NCBI GenBank assembly: GCA_015709715.1
Contig: CP054184.1
Span: forward strand, 1,473,001-1,537,000
Direction of reading: 5' to 3'
Length of the DNA: 64,000 bases
Origin: Nitrospira sp.
GTDB taxonomy: Bacteria > Nitrospirota > Nitrospiria > Nitrospirales > Nitrospiraceae
Shown piece after piece: positions 42,050 to 51,232 of the stretch. The translations under genes were made by a program, and so were the position numbers. Within the stretch, counting starts at the first letter, position 1. Each line of letters starts with the position of its first letter. The notes below the pieces were generated by a model. The model was not told the DNA's origin, did no database searches, and saw only the letters and a list, made by a program, of their open reading frames with translations.

Positions 42050-43024
42050 TTACAGCAGCACCTTCTCCACAGTCGCGATGATGTCCTCGGCCCCGACATA
42101 GTAGGCCCGTTCCAATGGAGCGGAGGTGGGCGCCGGCACGTCAGGCAGGCACACGCGGCCGATCGGGGCCTTGAGCGCATGGAACAGGTCGCCGGCGACC
42201 GACGCCGCAATGTCGGCCGCGATGCCTCCGCTCATCCAGGCCGCATCGGCAATGACGAGGCGGCCGGTCTTGCCCACGGACGAATACAGCAGGTTCCGGT
42301 CCCATGGTTTGATGGTGCGCAGATCGATCAATTCCACGTCGATGTCCCGTTCCGCCAGCTGCTCCACGGCCTTGGCCGCCTCCGCCGCCATGTACGAAGT
42401 CGCGACCAGCGTCACATCCTTCCCAGGCCGTCGGATCGCCGCCGCCCCGATCGGCACTTCATAGAGGCCCTCGGGCACGTCTCCTTCCTGTTCGTATAGC
42501 CACCGGTCGTCGATGTAGAGCACCGGGTTGCCGTCACGCACCGCCGCGATGAGCAGCCCCTTGGCGTCATGGGGCGTGGCCGGCATCACGACCTTCAAGC
42601 CGGGCACATGCGCAAACAGGGCCTGCAAGGCTTGCGAATGTTGCGCGCCCTGCTCGCCCCCTCGATTGATCACTGACCGGATGACGACCGGCACGTTCAC
42701 CTGCCCGCCGAACAGGTAGGACCAATTCGCCGCCTGGTTCACGATGGGATCCACCGCGAGCAACATGAAATCCATCCGTGCATGGAACACGATCGGGCGC
42801 ATGCCGACAATGGCCGCGCCGATGGCGGCTCCGGTCGTCGCATTCTCGGAGACCGGACAATCGAACACCCGCTCACGCCCGAACTCCTTGTCCAAATCCT
42901 GCAAACTCGTCCCGGCGTACCAGGGATTCCACACCCCTTGGCCGCAGACGAATACACGCGGGTCCTGCCGCAGCAGATCGGCGTGCGCCTCTCGAATCGC
43001 CTGAGCATAGGTGCGTCGACGCAT
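42050..43024 (-). CDS. Thiamine-diphosphate E1 component, beta subunit-like
   Basis: A 324-residue protein related to beta subunits of 2-oxo-acid/acetoin dehydrogenase E1 (transketolase pyrimidine plus C-terminal domains). The ATG at 43024 has AAAGGA five bases upstream. FDCPVSENATTGAAIGAA carries the conserved Glu that activates thiamine diphosphate. The C-terminal domain includes VTLVATSYMAAEAAKAVEQL. It overlaps the end of the alpha-subunit gene, so they form an alpha2beta2 enzyme. No E2 or E3 gene is present, so a classical dehydrogenase multienzyme is unlikely. Its place between a DegT aminotransferase and a sugar transferase suggests a role in building a sugar or acyl substituent. Confidence 0.85.
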   Translation of the reverse strand: MRRRTYAQAIREAHADLLRQDPRVFVCGQGVWNPWYAGTSLQDLDKEFGRERVFDCPVSENATTGAAIGAAIVGMRPIVFHARMDFMLLAVDPIVNQAANWSYLFGGQVNVPVVIRSVINRGGEQGAQHSQALQALFAHVPGLKVVMPATPHDAKGLLIAAVRDGNPVLYIDDRWLYEQEGDVPEGLYEVPIGAAAIRRPGKDVTLVATSYMAAEAAKAVEQLAERDIDVELIDLRTIKPWDRNLLYSSVGKTGRLVIADAAWMSGGIAADIAASVAGDLFHALKAPIGRVCLPDVPAPTSAPLERAYYVGAEDIIATVEKVLL

Positions 43025-43034
43025 GGAGTCCTTT

Positions 43035-44024
43035 CTATCGTCGCGTGGCATAGATATGTCTGAAAAGATCGCTGTCGTCCGGCAGAGGGGACGTGCGTGC
43101 AAAGTCGACGGCGGCCTCGACCTCGCGCTGGATGGCAGCGCACCACCCCGCCAACTCCTGCTCGGAGCGGCCTTCTTCCAGCAACACCCGCGTCAGCCGC
43201 GCGATGGGATCCTTCGGTAACCATTCGTCGAGTTCGGCCCGCCGATGTGCGCCGACCTCCAAATCCCACGCGGGCCCGACGTGGCCGCGCCACCGATAGG
43301 TTCGGCATTCCAGGAACGTCGGGCCCTCACCGGCCCGCGCCCGTGTCACGGCCGTTCGCGCCGCCTCGAAGACGGCGCAGGCATCGTTCCCATCGATGCA
43401 CAGGCCGGGAATGCCGTAGGGCTGGGCCATCTCCGCAAGGTTGTCCTTTAGTCGCCGTTCCTTCAACGCCATGTGCGTCGAGTAGAAATTATTCTCGCAG
43501 ACGAAGAGCACCGGCAGGTGGTAGAAGGCCGCCAGATTGAGCGACTCAGCGCAATGGCCCTCCTCCGTCGCGCCGTCGCCGAAAAAGGCGACGGCCACCT
43601 GATGGTCCCGGCGCAGCCGCGATGCCAACCCCGCGCCGACCGCCAGGGGAATCGTGGCCCCGACCAAGGGCACCGTGCCGAACAGACCGACCGTCGGCGC
43701 CGCCAGGTGCATGGAGCCACCGCGACCCTTGCTGCAGCCCGTCACCTTGCCGAAAATCTCCGCCATCATCGCCGGGAGGTCTCCGCCCTTGGCCAGATAA
43801 TGCCCGTGCGAGCGGTGGCCGCCCCACACCGTATCTTCACGGTCCAACGCCGCGCAGACACCTGTCGCGATGGCTTCTTGACCGATGGAGAGGTGACAGG
43901 GCGTCTTGATTTCCTTGGCCGCGACCAAGTCGCCGATGCGCTCCTCCACGGCGCGAATCAGCGACATCATCCGCCAGAGCGAAGGCCGCAACGTTTCGTT
44001 TCCTGCCTGCATGGAGCTGTTCAC
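43035..44024 (-). CDS. Thiamine-diphosphate E1 component, alpha subunit-like
   Basis: A 329-residue partner of the beta subunit. The GTG start at 44024 has AAAGGA seven bases upstream; an ATG four codons later is an alternative. The thiamine-diphosphate motif runs from GDG (149-151, AFFGDGATEEG) to NN (178-179, FVCENN). RSHGHYLAKG and GCSKGRGGSMH are typical E1-alpha segments. The phosphorylation-loop residues used in mitochondrial enzymes are not relevant here. Substrate is unknown; the operon context points to polysaccharide precursor synthesis, not central metabolism. Confidence 0.88.
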   Translation of the reverse strand: MNSSMQAGNETLRPSLWRMMSLIRAVEERIGDLVAAKEIKTPCHLSIGQEAIATGVCAALDREDTVWGGHRSHGHYLAKGGDLPAMMAEIFGKVTGCSKGRGGSMHLAAPTVGLFGTVPLVGATIPLAVGAGLASRLRRDHQVAVAFFGDGATEEGHCAESLNLAAFYHLPVLFVCENNFYSTHMALKERRLKDNLAEMAQPYGIPGLCIDGNDACAVFEAARTAVTRARAGEGPTFLECRTYRWRGHVGPAWDLEVGAHRRAELDEWLPKDPIARLTRVLLEEGRSEQELAGWCAAIQREVEAAVDFARTSPLPDDSDLFRHIYATRR

Positions 44025-44027
44025 CGT

Positions 44028-44660
44028 TTATCCTTTCACCGCTGCCGAAAGCGGCAGGCTCGCCCTCCGCCGTCCGACCAGCGCCGCCAACGTAGACCAT
44101 AAAATCTGCAGGTCCGTCATGAAACTGCGCTGTCGGACATATTCCAACTGCAGGCGAATCTTCTCAGGCCGGATCAACTCCAGATAGGTCCGTTCCGGAT
44201 CGGGGCTCCCGACGAGCAAGGCACCTTCATCGATATTCCACAAGCTCGCCCAGTCCGTCAACCCAGGGCGGACTGAGAGGATCGCCCGCTCCTCGTCCGA
44301 ATACAGCGCGACGTACTGCGGCACTTCCGGTCGCGGCCCGACCAGACTCATCTCACCGCGGCACACATTGATCAACTGCGGCAGTTCGTCCAGCTTGTGG
44401 CGCCGGAGCCAACGCCCGATCGGCGTCACGCGTGGATCGTCGGCCGCCGTCGAAGGACCGCCCAGGGTCTCAGCCCGCTCCACCATCGTGCGGAACTTGA
44501 ACATGCCGAAAGGCTGCCCCTCCAGTCCGATGCGGCGCCCGCGGTAGAACACACTTCCACCGTCTCCCAGCTTGATGGCCAGCGCCACCGCCAGCAACAG
44601 GGGACTCAGGAACACCAGGGCCCAGGAGGCCAAGACCACATCGAACCAGCGCTTCAACAA
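44028..44660 (-). CDS. Initiating polyprenyl-phosphate sugar-phosphate transferase
   Basis: A 210-residue bacterial sugar transferase (short form without the extra N-terminal helices of WcaJ). The single membrane-embedded helix is residues about 6-28. Then come PFGMFKFRTM, DELPQLINVCRGEMSLVG and PRPEVPQY, the family's core. It would transfer a sugar-1-phosphate onto undecaprenyl phosphate to begin repeat-unit assembly. The start is the TTG at 44660, supported by AAAGGAAGG five bases upstream. Its stop lies three bases from the E1-alpha GTG. Confidence 0.92.
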   Translation of the reverse strand: MLKRWFDVVLASWALVFLSPLLLAVALAIKLGDGGSVFYRGRRIGLEGQPFGMFKFRTMVERAETLGGPSTAADDPRVTPIGRWLRRHKLDELPQLINVCRGEMSLVGPRPEVPQYVALYSDEERAILSVRPGLTDWASLWNIDEGALLVGSPDPERTYLELIRPEKIRLQLEYVRQRSFMTDLQILWSTLAALVGRRRASLPLSAAVKG

Positions 44661-44685
44661 GAATGCCTTCCTTTCCCCGACAACC

Positions 44686-45792
44686 TCAGGACTCCACGGC
44701 CGAGACGGATCCGTTACTCCCGACCTTCAGCCGCTTCCAGAACGACGGCAGCCCCACGAGACGCGCGAGTCCCCACAGCGATCCCAGCCCATACCCCACA
44801 TGCAAGGTCGCAAACACCAACGGCATGACGAAGAGACGGGAGACGGACCGTTCCCTCAGGGCCACCCGCAGCGAGACCGCCAGGCTCACCACACCATAAG
44901 CGTTCAGGATCACCACCGTCCCCCACCGCCAGACCTCTCCCACCAGACCGAGCAACGTGGTCGCCAGCAGCGCCGTCACGAACAGGAGCGGGATCAGATG
45001 CCGAAGCGTGATGGGCATGCCCTCGCTGTAGGCGAAGGGCAGGATCGCCCAGACCCCGTTGTTCCAATTCTGCCGCCAAAAGGAACGCAGCGTAGAGCGG
45101 GCAAAATAGAGGCTCCGGATTTCCGGCACCAAGAGCATGCGGCCGCCGGCCTTGCGAAGCCGCAGGCTGAAGTCCATATCCTGCCCTCGCATCAGCTCCT
45201 CGTTGAAGGGTCCGGTCGGCACCTGTTCACCGGTCCGCCTAGAACCGATCACTCGCTCGAAGGCCGATCGCCGATAACAGCCGCAGAACACCGTGTCCAC
45301 CCACATCGGTGCAGCTACATGGATACGAAAATACGAATTGCCGACCCCGAAGGGATGCCCGAGCGCCGACGCAATCGCCGCCCCCATCCAGCCGCCGGAT
45401 GCCGGCACCGTCTCCATGACGCCGCAGACCACGTCGGCGCCGGACTCCTCCAACGCCTCCACGCAGCGACGGATGTATCCCGGCTCCAGGCAGGCATGGG
45501 CATCCACCCGCAGGATCGGATCGCCCTGCGCGGCGCGGATGCCCAGATTCATCGCCTTGGGCGTCGTCTTGCCTGGATTGTCGATCAGGCGAAGAGCAGC
45601 ATGCGGACCCGCCATCCGCTGCAGGATCGCGCGCGTGCCGTCATCGCTCATCCCATCGATCACCACCAGTTCCAGCCGATCGAGCGGATAGCCGTTCTCC
45701 AGCACCGACGTGAGACAACGCTCGATGAACCCCGCCTCATTGCGGCAGGGCACGAGCACGGTCACGAAAGGTTGTGGTGTGTCTGCTGTCAT
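44686..45792 (-). CDS. Family 2 glycosyltransferase (ExoA-like) with C-terminal membrane helices
   Basis: A 368-residue GT-A glycosyltransferase. VTVLVPCRNEAGFIERCL opens the fold, VVIDGMSDDGT follows, then the DxD-type site LRVDAHACLEPGYI. GQDMDFSLRLRKAGG near residue 225 is the late acidic motif. Three or four hydrophobic helices lie after residue 255, so the enzyme is membrane-bound. The ATG overlaps the polymerase stop as ATGA. The long upstream open frame to 47325 is an antiphase artefact over that gene. It would add one sugar to the lipid-linked repeat unit. Confidence 0.9.
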   Translation of the reverse strand: MTADTPQPFVTVLVPCRNEAGFIERCLTSVLENGYPLDRLELVVIDGMSDDGTRAILQRMAGPHAALRLIDNPGKTTPKAMNLGIRAAQGDPILRVDAHACLEPGYIRRCVEALEESGADVVCGVMETVPASGGWMGAAIASALGHPFGVGNSYFRIHVAAPMWVDTVFCGCYRRSAFERVIGSRRTGEQVPTGPFNEELMRGQDMDFSLRLRKAGGRMLLVPEIRSLYFARSTLRSFWRQNWNNGVWAILPFAYSEGMPITLRHLIPLLFVTALLATTLLGLVGEVWRWGTVVILNAYGVVSLAVSLRVALRERSVSRLFVMPLVFATLHVGYGLGSLWGLARLVGLPSFWKRLKVGSNGSVSAVES

Positions 45793-47231
45793 CGTATCGG
45801 CTTCGGGGCTGACGCTCGGCCTTCGACCGGCGGCGGCAAGGGAACGAACAATCGCACGAACAGGCCGGGTCGATAGGACGCCGCCATGACGACCAGCGTC
45901 GGAATCAGGAGTGCCTCGATCACCAACCCCTTGTACCCTTCGAGCCCCGCCCGGATGAGCGGAGGGATATAGGCCACGAATCCCCAGGGTGCGAGGACCC
46001 CAAACACATATTGCCAACGCGACCGCAACGGGCGCCCATAAGTGACCGCCACATACGCATTGAAACAACGGCTCCAGACCCAGCCCCAACAGACCGCGCC
46101 GACCAGCAACCCCGGCAGCCCGAAATTCAAGTACCAGCCGGTCGCGTGGTGGATGCTGAACCCCTGCTCCCCCACCCCTTCGGGGATACCGACCGTGGCG
46201 GCATAGTGCGAATAGATGTCGCCCGGCCGGTCCGGCCAGAAAATGCGCGGGACCACCGAGGCGGCAAGGGACATCAGACTCGACCCGTAGGTGAACGGCG
46301 AATGAAACGCCAGCACTCCGTACAGGGACATGTGCGCGCCGAAGGCCTCGTTGCTGGCGCGGATCTCGGGCACCCACTGCGTCGCTTCCCACCAGTCGAT
46401 CCCCTCCCACAGGTCCATGATGGGAAAGGCGCGCAAAAAATCCACCAGGGCGATGCCGACAAACAACAGCCCCCCGCCCACCGTCGCGACGCCCCATCGC
46501 AAGGCCTTGGCATTGGCCAGGTAGAACAGCCCGCCGAGGATCAAACCTGAGAAGAGTTCGTTCTTGTTGCCCAGGATCGTCACGTAGAGAAACATCCCGC
46601 CGAACAGAATCAGGTAGCCGAGGCCTGTCGCAAGTGAGGCCTCGCCCGTGAGCCAGCGACCGTCCCGGCCCGTCAGCCAGACCGCCGCGCCGACGGCCAG
46701 CGAAAACAACGCCACGCGATTCAGCACTTGATGGAGCGTGAAGAGCGGCACCATTTCGCCCAGCCCTCCACGCGTGGCCGCATACCCCGATTTTCCCAGC
46801 AACATGGCCGTCGCCAACTGGTCCTTCACGATCAAGAAGCTGCCGACCGCGGCGAGCGCCGCAATCACCAGCATTCGCGCGTGCGAAATCCAGAGTGCCG
46901 GCCGCACCGGTTCCTCCCTCGACGGTGCGCTTGCCACCCCCGCCAGCAACGTCAGCTCGATCACCAGGACAAAGGCCGCATACAGGAGCAGGGTCCAAAG
47001 ATAGGGCTCGTTCAATTCGATCGGAAAGACCTTCCCATAGAGGTACTGATGGGACGTCACCTCGTCCGCGCCCAACCCGTCGGCCACGATCGCCCAACCG
47101 CCGTGCAGCGACCAGAAATAGAGGAACAGAATGCCCAGCGGAAACGAAAGGCTGCCGGTGCGCCGGTAAAGCAACGCACCCAAGGCGGCGACGGCGGCGG
47201 CGGCAACGATGAGCAACAGGTAAAACTCCAT
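45789..47231 (-). CDS. Wzy-like polysaccharide polymerase (multi-TM)
   Basis: A 480-residue integral membrane protein with about 12-13 hydrophobic helices. AGAGGTCGG precedes the ATG at 47231. Sequence motifs are weak, as is normal for Wzy proteins. A large periplasmic loop between residues about 260 and 340 contains RIFWPDRPGDIYSHY and GFSIHHATGWYLNFG, which resemble conserved loops of oligosaccharide-repeat-unit polymerases. The position between carbamoyltransferase and GT2 in an operon with a flippase and Wzz supports the polymerase role. Confidence 0.75.
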   Translation of the reverse strand: MEFYLLLIVAAAAVAALGALLYRRTGSLSFPLGILFLYFWSLHGGWAIVADGLGADEVTSHQYLYGKVFPIELNEPYLWTLLLYAAFVLVIELTLLAGVASAPSREEPVRPALWISHARMLVIAALAAVGSFLIVKDQLATAMLLGKSGYAATRGGLGEMVPLFTLHQVLNRVALFSLAVGAAVWLTGRDGRWLTGEASLATGLGYLILFGGMFLYVTILGNKNELFSGLILGGLFYLANAKALRWGVATVGGGLLFVGIALVDFLRAFPIMDLWEGIDWWEATQWVPEIRASNEAFGAHMSLYGVLAFHSPFTYGSSLMSLAASVVPRIFWPDRPGDIYSHYAATVGIPEGVGEQGFSIHHATGWYLNFGLPGLLVGAVCWGWVWSRCFNAYVAVTYGRPLRSRWQYVFGVLAPWGFVAYIPPLIRAGLEGYKGLVIEALLIPTLVVMAASYRPGLFVRLFVPLPPPVEGRASAPKPIR

Positions 47232-47239
47232 GCCGACCT

Positions 47240-49018
47240 CTAGGATGAACGGGCCCGTTTCCTGATGAGCCAGCGATCCACGACCAGATACTCCAGCCCC
47301 GAGCGCAGCAACACCTCCACCGCATCGCAGGCGCCGGTCACGATCGGGGAGCCATGCAGGTTGAACGAGGTGTTCAACAGCACATACCGGCCGGTCTTGC
47401 GCCCAAAGGCCTCGATGAGGGCGTAAAACGATGGGTTGAGGTCCTTCCACACCGTCTGCATCCGCGCCGTCTGGTCGGCGGAATGGACGGCGGCCGCCAA
47501 GTCCGCCCGGCGCTCCGTGCTGTCGAACGCATGCATCATGTGCGGGCTGAGCCTCGGCTTCGGCAGGGAAGTGGGTACACGGACATAGTCCTCGGCTCGT
47601 TCGCCCAGGACCGCCGGCGCAAAGGGCATCCAGAAGTCACGCTGCTTAATCATCCGGTTGATGTGGGCCACCACGGCTGGCCGGCTCGGATCGGCCAGGA
47701 TGGATCGGTTCCCCAAGGCCCGCGCGCCGAACTCCATCCGGCCTGCGCAGCGCGCCACAATGTGGCCCTCCGCCAATAACTTCGCCGTTCTGACCTCAGG
47801 CTCGTCGAGGGCCTCCATCTCGATGTCCTCGCCGTACTTCGCCCGCGCCTCCGCAAGGTCGAGCCCAGCCTCCGGCCCCAGATACAGATCGTCGAAGCGA
47901 ATGTCGGTGATCGCCCCGCCCCGTTGCACATGACATTGCCAGACCGCGCCGAACGGCAGCGTTTCATCGCCACAGGAAGGGAATACATCGAAGTAATCGA
48001 GAGCCGGCAACGCAGCGATGCGCTGGTTGGCCTTCACGTTCATGAAGACGCCGCCAGCGGCCAGCACCTTGCGCACCCCGGTCCGTTCCATGGCAGCCGC
48101 GACCCAGCGGCACAGCAGGTCCTCGGTGAACCGTTGCAACCCAGCGGCGACCACATCGAATCGAACGGCACGCAAGTCATGCATCAGCCGCGGCAGGATC
48201 GAGCCGGTCCGTTCAGGCACGCGGCGCCTGAATCGCAAGGGATTCCCAGGATCCAGATCCAGATACCGGGCAAAGATATCCGCCACCTCACGGCCCCGCT
48301 CCTCGTCGGCATAGGGAGCCAACCCCATCACTTTGTATTCATGTTCGTGCGGACGCATGCCCAGCAGGTACGTCACCGACGCATAGAGGTTGCCCAACGA
48401 ATGGCCGGTCGGCGTGGCGGCCAGGAGGCGCATCGTTCCCTGTTCAGCCAGATACACATGGGCACAGGCATCGTCGCCGCCGCCGTCCAGCGTCAGCACC
48501 AGATGCGGCTCTTCCCAGTTTTTCCGGAGGGCGTAATAGGCAGAGGCCGCATGGTTGGCATGGTGATGGAATCGGCTGACCGGTACGCCGTCCAGGCCGC
48601 AACGCGCCAGCTCCCGTTCGACTGCCGGATTCGTCCGGGCGGTCCGCCGCGCCACCTGCCGGCTACTTCCCCAGTCTTCGATCGGACCAGGAAACATCCC
48701 CGCTAGGCGAGCAATAGCGGAGGATATTTCACCAGCCCGTATTAGTTCAGACCATGAACGTGCACGTATCGCATAGTAATTCAATAAGCATTTTCGACTT
48801 TCGCCTATAACGCTACCTAGATTGCTAAAGCACACACGATCTATTGACCGCGCATCCAGTCCATATGTCTTCAAGCAGTACTGAACTGCCTGCATGGGGA
48901 ATCCAATCGAGCCTTTCTCGCGGGTCAATCGTTCCTCCTGAATCGCGAAGAAGACTTTCCCATCCCGGCATAACACGACCGATGCATCAATGCATTCATT
49001 GATGCCGAGGATCAACAT
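47240..49018 (-). CDS. Carbamoyltransferase (NodU/CmcH family), copy 1
   Basis: A 592-residue enzyme that transfers a carbamoyl group from carbamoyl phosphate via carbamoyl-adenylate to a hydroxyl, probably on a sugar. The N-terminus MLILGINECIDASVV and the HHHANHAASAYYA segment are Kae1-like. LVLTLDGGGDD and EYKVMGLAPYA are family motifs. The C-terminal domain has RMEFGARALGNRSILADP and LLNTSFNLHG. The ATG overlaps the GT4 stop by seven bases. About the first 100 codons (48,710-48,960) are distinctly A+T-richer than the rest of the gene. It has a paralogue at 61426-63201. Confidence 0.93.
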   Translation of the reverse strand: MLILGINECIDASVVLCRDGKVFFAIQEERLTREKGSIGFPMQAVQYCLKTYGLDARSIDRVCFSNLGSVIGESRKCLLNYYAIRARSWSELIRAGEISSAIARLAGMFPGPIEDWGSSRQVARRTARTNPAVERELARCGLDGVPVSRFHHHANHAASAYYALRKNWEEPHLVLTLDGGGDDACAHVYLAEQGTMRLLAATPTGHSLGNLYASVTYLLGMRPHEHEYKVMGLAPYADEERGREVADIFARYLDLDPGNPLRFRRRVPERTGSILPRLMHDLRAVRFDVVAAGLQRFTEDLLCRWVAAAMERTGVRKVLAAGGVFMNVKANQRIAALPALDYFDVFPSCGDETLPFGAVWQCHVQRGGAITDIRFDDLYLGPEAGLDLAEARAKYGEDIEMEALDEPEVRTAKLLAEGHIVARCAGRMEFGARALGNRSILADPSRPAVVAHINRMIKQRDFWMPFAPAVLGERAEDYVRVPTSLPKPRLSPHMMHAFDSTERRADLAAAVHSADQTARMQTVWKDLNPSFYALIEAFGRKTGRYVLLNTSFNLHGSPIVTGACDAVEVLLRSGLEYLVVDRWLIRKRARSS

Positions 49019-50073
49019 GCCGCCCCGCCTCTCACCAGCCGGGTCAACACCTCTCGATACAAGGCCACCGTCTGCTCCGCGATGCGCACCTGCGCCACCG
49101 GCATCGCCGCCGTCCGGCCGTTGGAACGAGACCGCCGCCTGAGCACTTCGCACAGTCCCTGCGCCAGCGCCGAGGGGCTCCGCTCCGCGATAACGGACGG
49201 CGTCACTCCCAGCAGCCGCTCCCGCACATCGCCCACATCGACCGACACAACGGGAAGGTTGCAGGCCAGAGCCTCTTGCACGATGGTCGGCGACCCCTCC
49301 CAATCGCTGGTGAGCAGCAGACAGTCCGCGCCGTTCATCATGGCAACCACCCGGCGCTGGGGAACGAACCCATCCAGCCGCACGACGGTGATCCGACCGC
49401 ACAGGCGCTCTGCTTCGAGCACCGCCGCCTGCGCGAGGTCCTCACGCTTCACCATCGGAGAGAGCCCCGCATTGAACAGCACGATCCGCTCCTCCTGGCT
49501 CCAGCCCAGTTCCCGCCTCGCCTCCGCCTGCGGGTGCGGCTGGAACAGCTCGATGTCCACACCCGAAGGCAAGACCAGCGCACGCTCCCGTCCCCACCAG
49601 AGACGCCGCTTCAGTTGTTCGCTGACGCAGATGAGGCCCGCTGCCCGCCTTGCAGCCAGGTGCGAAAGCAGCCGCCCGGCGAGCGAGCGCAGCCAGGGAT
49701 CACTCGGCGCGGGATTCAGGTCGCTCCCGCGAAAGGTCACGACCATCGGCACGTTCGCCGCCACAGTCGCGAAGAAAGCTGTCATGGTGCCGTATTGCGC
49801 ATGGAGCAGGTCGGGGCGAAACGAGGCAATCACGTCCCGCAGCCGGCTCGCATCGCGTCGCAACCCGGAGAGATCCGTGCGCGACTCCAGGCAAAAGGCC
49901 TCCGCGGCCACCCCCAACGTCCCCATCGCCTCGACCTGCTTCTTGGCAAAAATCATGGCCGAGCCCTCCGGTCGGCCGGGAAACAGGTAGAGCACCCGTA
50001 GCGCCGAGACCGACGCACAGGCTGCTCGGCCTTCATCCTGCCGCAGATCGGTCACTGTCGCCATCACCGTCAT
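49012..50073 (-). CDS. Family 4 glycosyltransferase
   Basis: A 353-residue GT-B glycosyltransferase. The ATG at 50073 has AGGTG six bases upstream; the longer frame would run over the SGNH gene. The N-terminal domain starts at ALRVLYLFPGRPEGSAMIFA, and VVTFRGSDLNP, then LPSGVDIELF mark GT4 enzymes. The donor-binding EGSPTIVQEALACNLPVV carries the E-x7-E signature. It probably adds a sugar from a nucleotide donor to the growing lipid-linked unit at the cytoplasmic face. Confidence 0.92.
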   Translation of the reverse strand: MTVMATVTDLRQDEGRAACASVSALRVLYLFPGRPEGSAMIFAKKQVEAMGTLGVAAEAFCLESRTDLSGLRRDASRLRDVIASFRPDLLHAQYGTMTAFFATVAANVPMVVTFRGSDLNPAPSDPWLRSLAGRLLSHLAARRAAGLICVSEQLKRRLWWGRERALVLPSGVDIELFQPHPQAEARRELGWSQEERIVLFNAGLSPMVKREDLAQAAVLEAERLCGRITVVRLDGFVPQRRVVAMMNGADCLLLTSDWEGSPTIVQEALACNLPVVSVDVGDVRERLLGVTPSVIAERSPSALAQGLCEVLRRRSRSNGRTAAMPVAQVRIAEQTVALYREVLTRLVRGGAAC

Positions 50074-50095
50074 CAGTGCACCTGCGATTCCATCG

Positions 50096-51232
50096 TTATC
50101 GAACCTGTCCGAACAACGTGCGATAGACGGCCGACTGTTCCACGGCTCGGGCGAAGACGGCATGGCCCTCCCCGTTCCAATGGTTGTCATCGGGAAATTC
50201 GAACCGTTGATGCCGTTGCGCGTAGTCGGCCATGAACCGAGGCTGAAGGTCGATGACCTCGAAACCTTTCGCGGTCGCCTGCGTCATCAAATGTCGGCGC
50301 ATCACGGCCGCATAACTGTCCTCCGCCGCGGTCAACACTGCGGGTTCGTAGAGTTCCGGCCTGATCCCATCCAGCACCAGCACGATGCGTGACGGTGCCA
50401 GCCCTGACCATTCCGGCAGCCGTCCTAAAAAGGCTTCGACCGCGCGATCGGAATCGGCCACCCGCTCCGGCGTGGCCTCCGCCGCCGTGTTGCCGATAAA
50501 ACGCGGCGCGCTCAGCGCCGACTGTCCGGGCCGGTAGGCGAACCGCTTCCAGACCTCGCGAATCTCCAAGTTCACGTAGAGGTACATCCCGAGCGATGAC
50601 CCGGCCAAGAGATCCCGCCACCAGGGCACCGGGCGATCAAGGCGAATCAACTCCAGGCTGCCATTAGCCTGTTCGGCGAAGTAATGTAGCCCCGGCTCGC
50701 GCTTGTACTTACGCAGGCTTTCGTCGAAATCATTGCCGACAATCACCACCACCAACCCGTCGGGATGAAAGGTGTCTCGCACGTACCGAGCATAGGCCAG
50801 GTATTGGGCGAGCGACGAGCCGGACGTACCAAAGCCGTATACACGACCGCCAGCTCCCACCGCTTGGCTCAGCCTCGCCACGCCAGTCTGGGGGAAGGGC
50901 ACCATCACCGCCTCCACGAAACTGTCTCCGATGACGGCCAACAGCGGTGTCTTGGCCGCCGGATCGTAGTCGTGATCATTCACGAACCCGTAGTTGTTGG
51001 TCCGGACGCGGTTCACGATCGAGAAGTTCCAGCCGCGCGAATAGACCGATTCGCGGTGGGGCGTGAACCGGAAGACCGGATTCTGCTCGTCCACCGAGAG
51101 GCCACGGAGTCCCTCGTTCACCGGCAACCAGCGGAACAACAGCTCCAGCAACAACAGCAGCAGGGTCAGCGACAGCGCCGCCGACGCGAGCGCCAAAGTC
51201 CATCGCCGCGGGCGTTCACCGGACTTGACCAT
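50096..51232 (-). CDS. SGNH-hydrolase-like membrane-anchored protein of the EPS operon
   Basis: A 378-residue protein with a single N-terminal membrane helix (about 10-35, Leu-rich). The SGNH blocks are LAVIGDSFVEA, VVVIVGNDFDE and EFPDDNHWNGEGH with Asp and His. The ATG overlaps the flippase stop by one base (TAATG), so translation is coupled. Placement in the operon suggests O-acyl transfer or removal on the polysaccharide outside the cytoplasm, comparable to AlgX/AlgJ-type proteins, though the specific subfamily is not certain. Confidence 0.78.
   Translation of the reverse strand: MVKSGERPRRWTLALASAALSLTLLLLLLELLFRWLPVNEGLRGLSVDEQNPVFRFTPHRESVYSRGWNFSIVNRVRTNNYGFVNDHDYDPAAKTPLLAVIGDSFVEAVMVPFPQTGVARLSQAVGAGGRVYGFGTSGSSLAQYLAYARYVRDTFHPDGLVVVIVGNDFDESLRKYKREPGLHYFAEQANGSLELIRLDRPVPWWRDLLAGSSLGMYLYVNLEIREVWKRFAYRPGQSALSAPRFIGNTAAEATPERVADSDRAVEAFLGRLPEWSGLAPSRIVLVLDGIRPELYEPAVLTAAEDSYAAVMRRHLMTQATAKGFEVIDLQPRFMADYAQRHQRFEFPDDNHWNGEGHAVFARAVEQSAVYRTLFGQVR

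Noticed and set aside
45793..47325. Long minus-strand frame that extends the GT2 gene upstream to 47325
   Set aside because: It lies antiphase over the Wzy-like gene. The GT2 ATG at 45792 overlaps the polymerase stop as ATGA, and the extension is Arg/Gly-rich shadow sequence.
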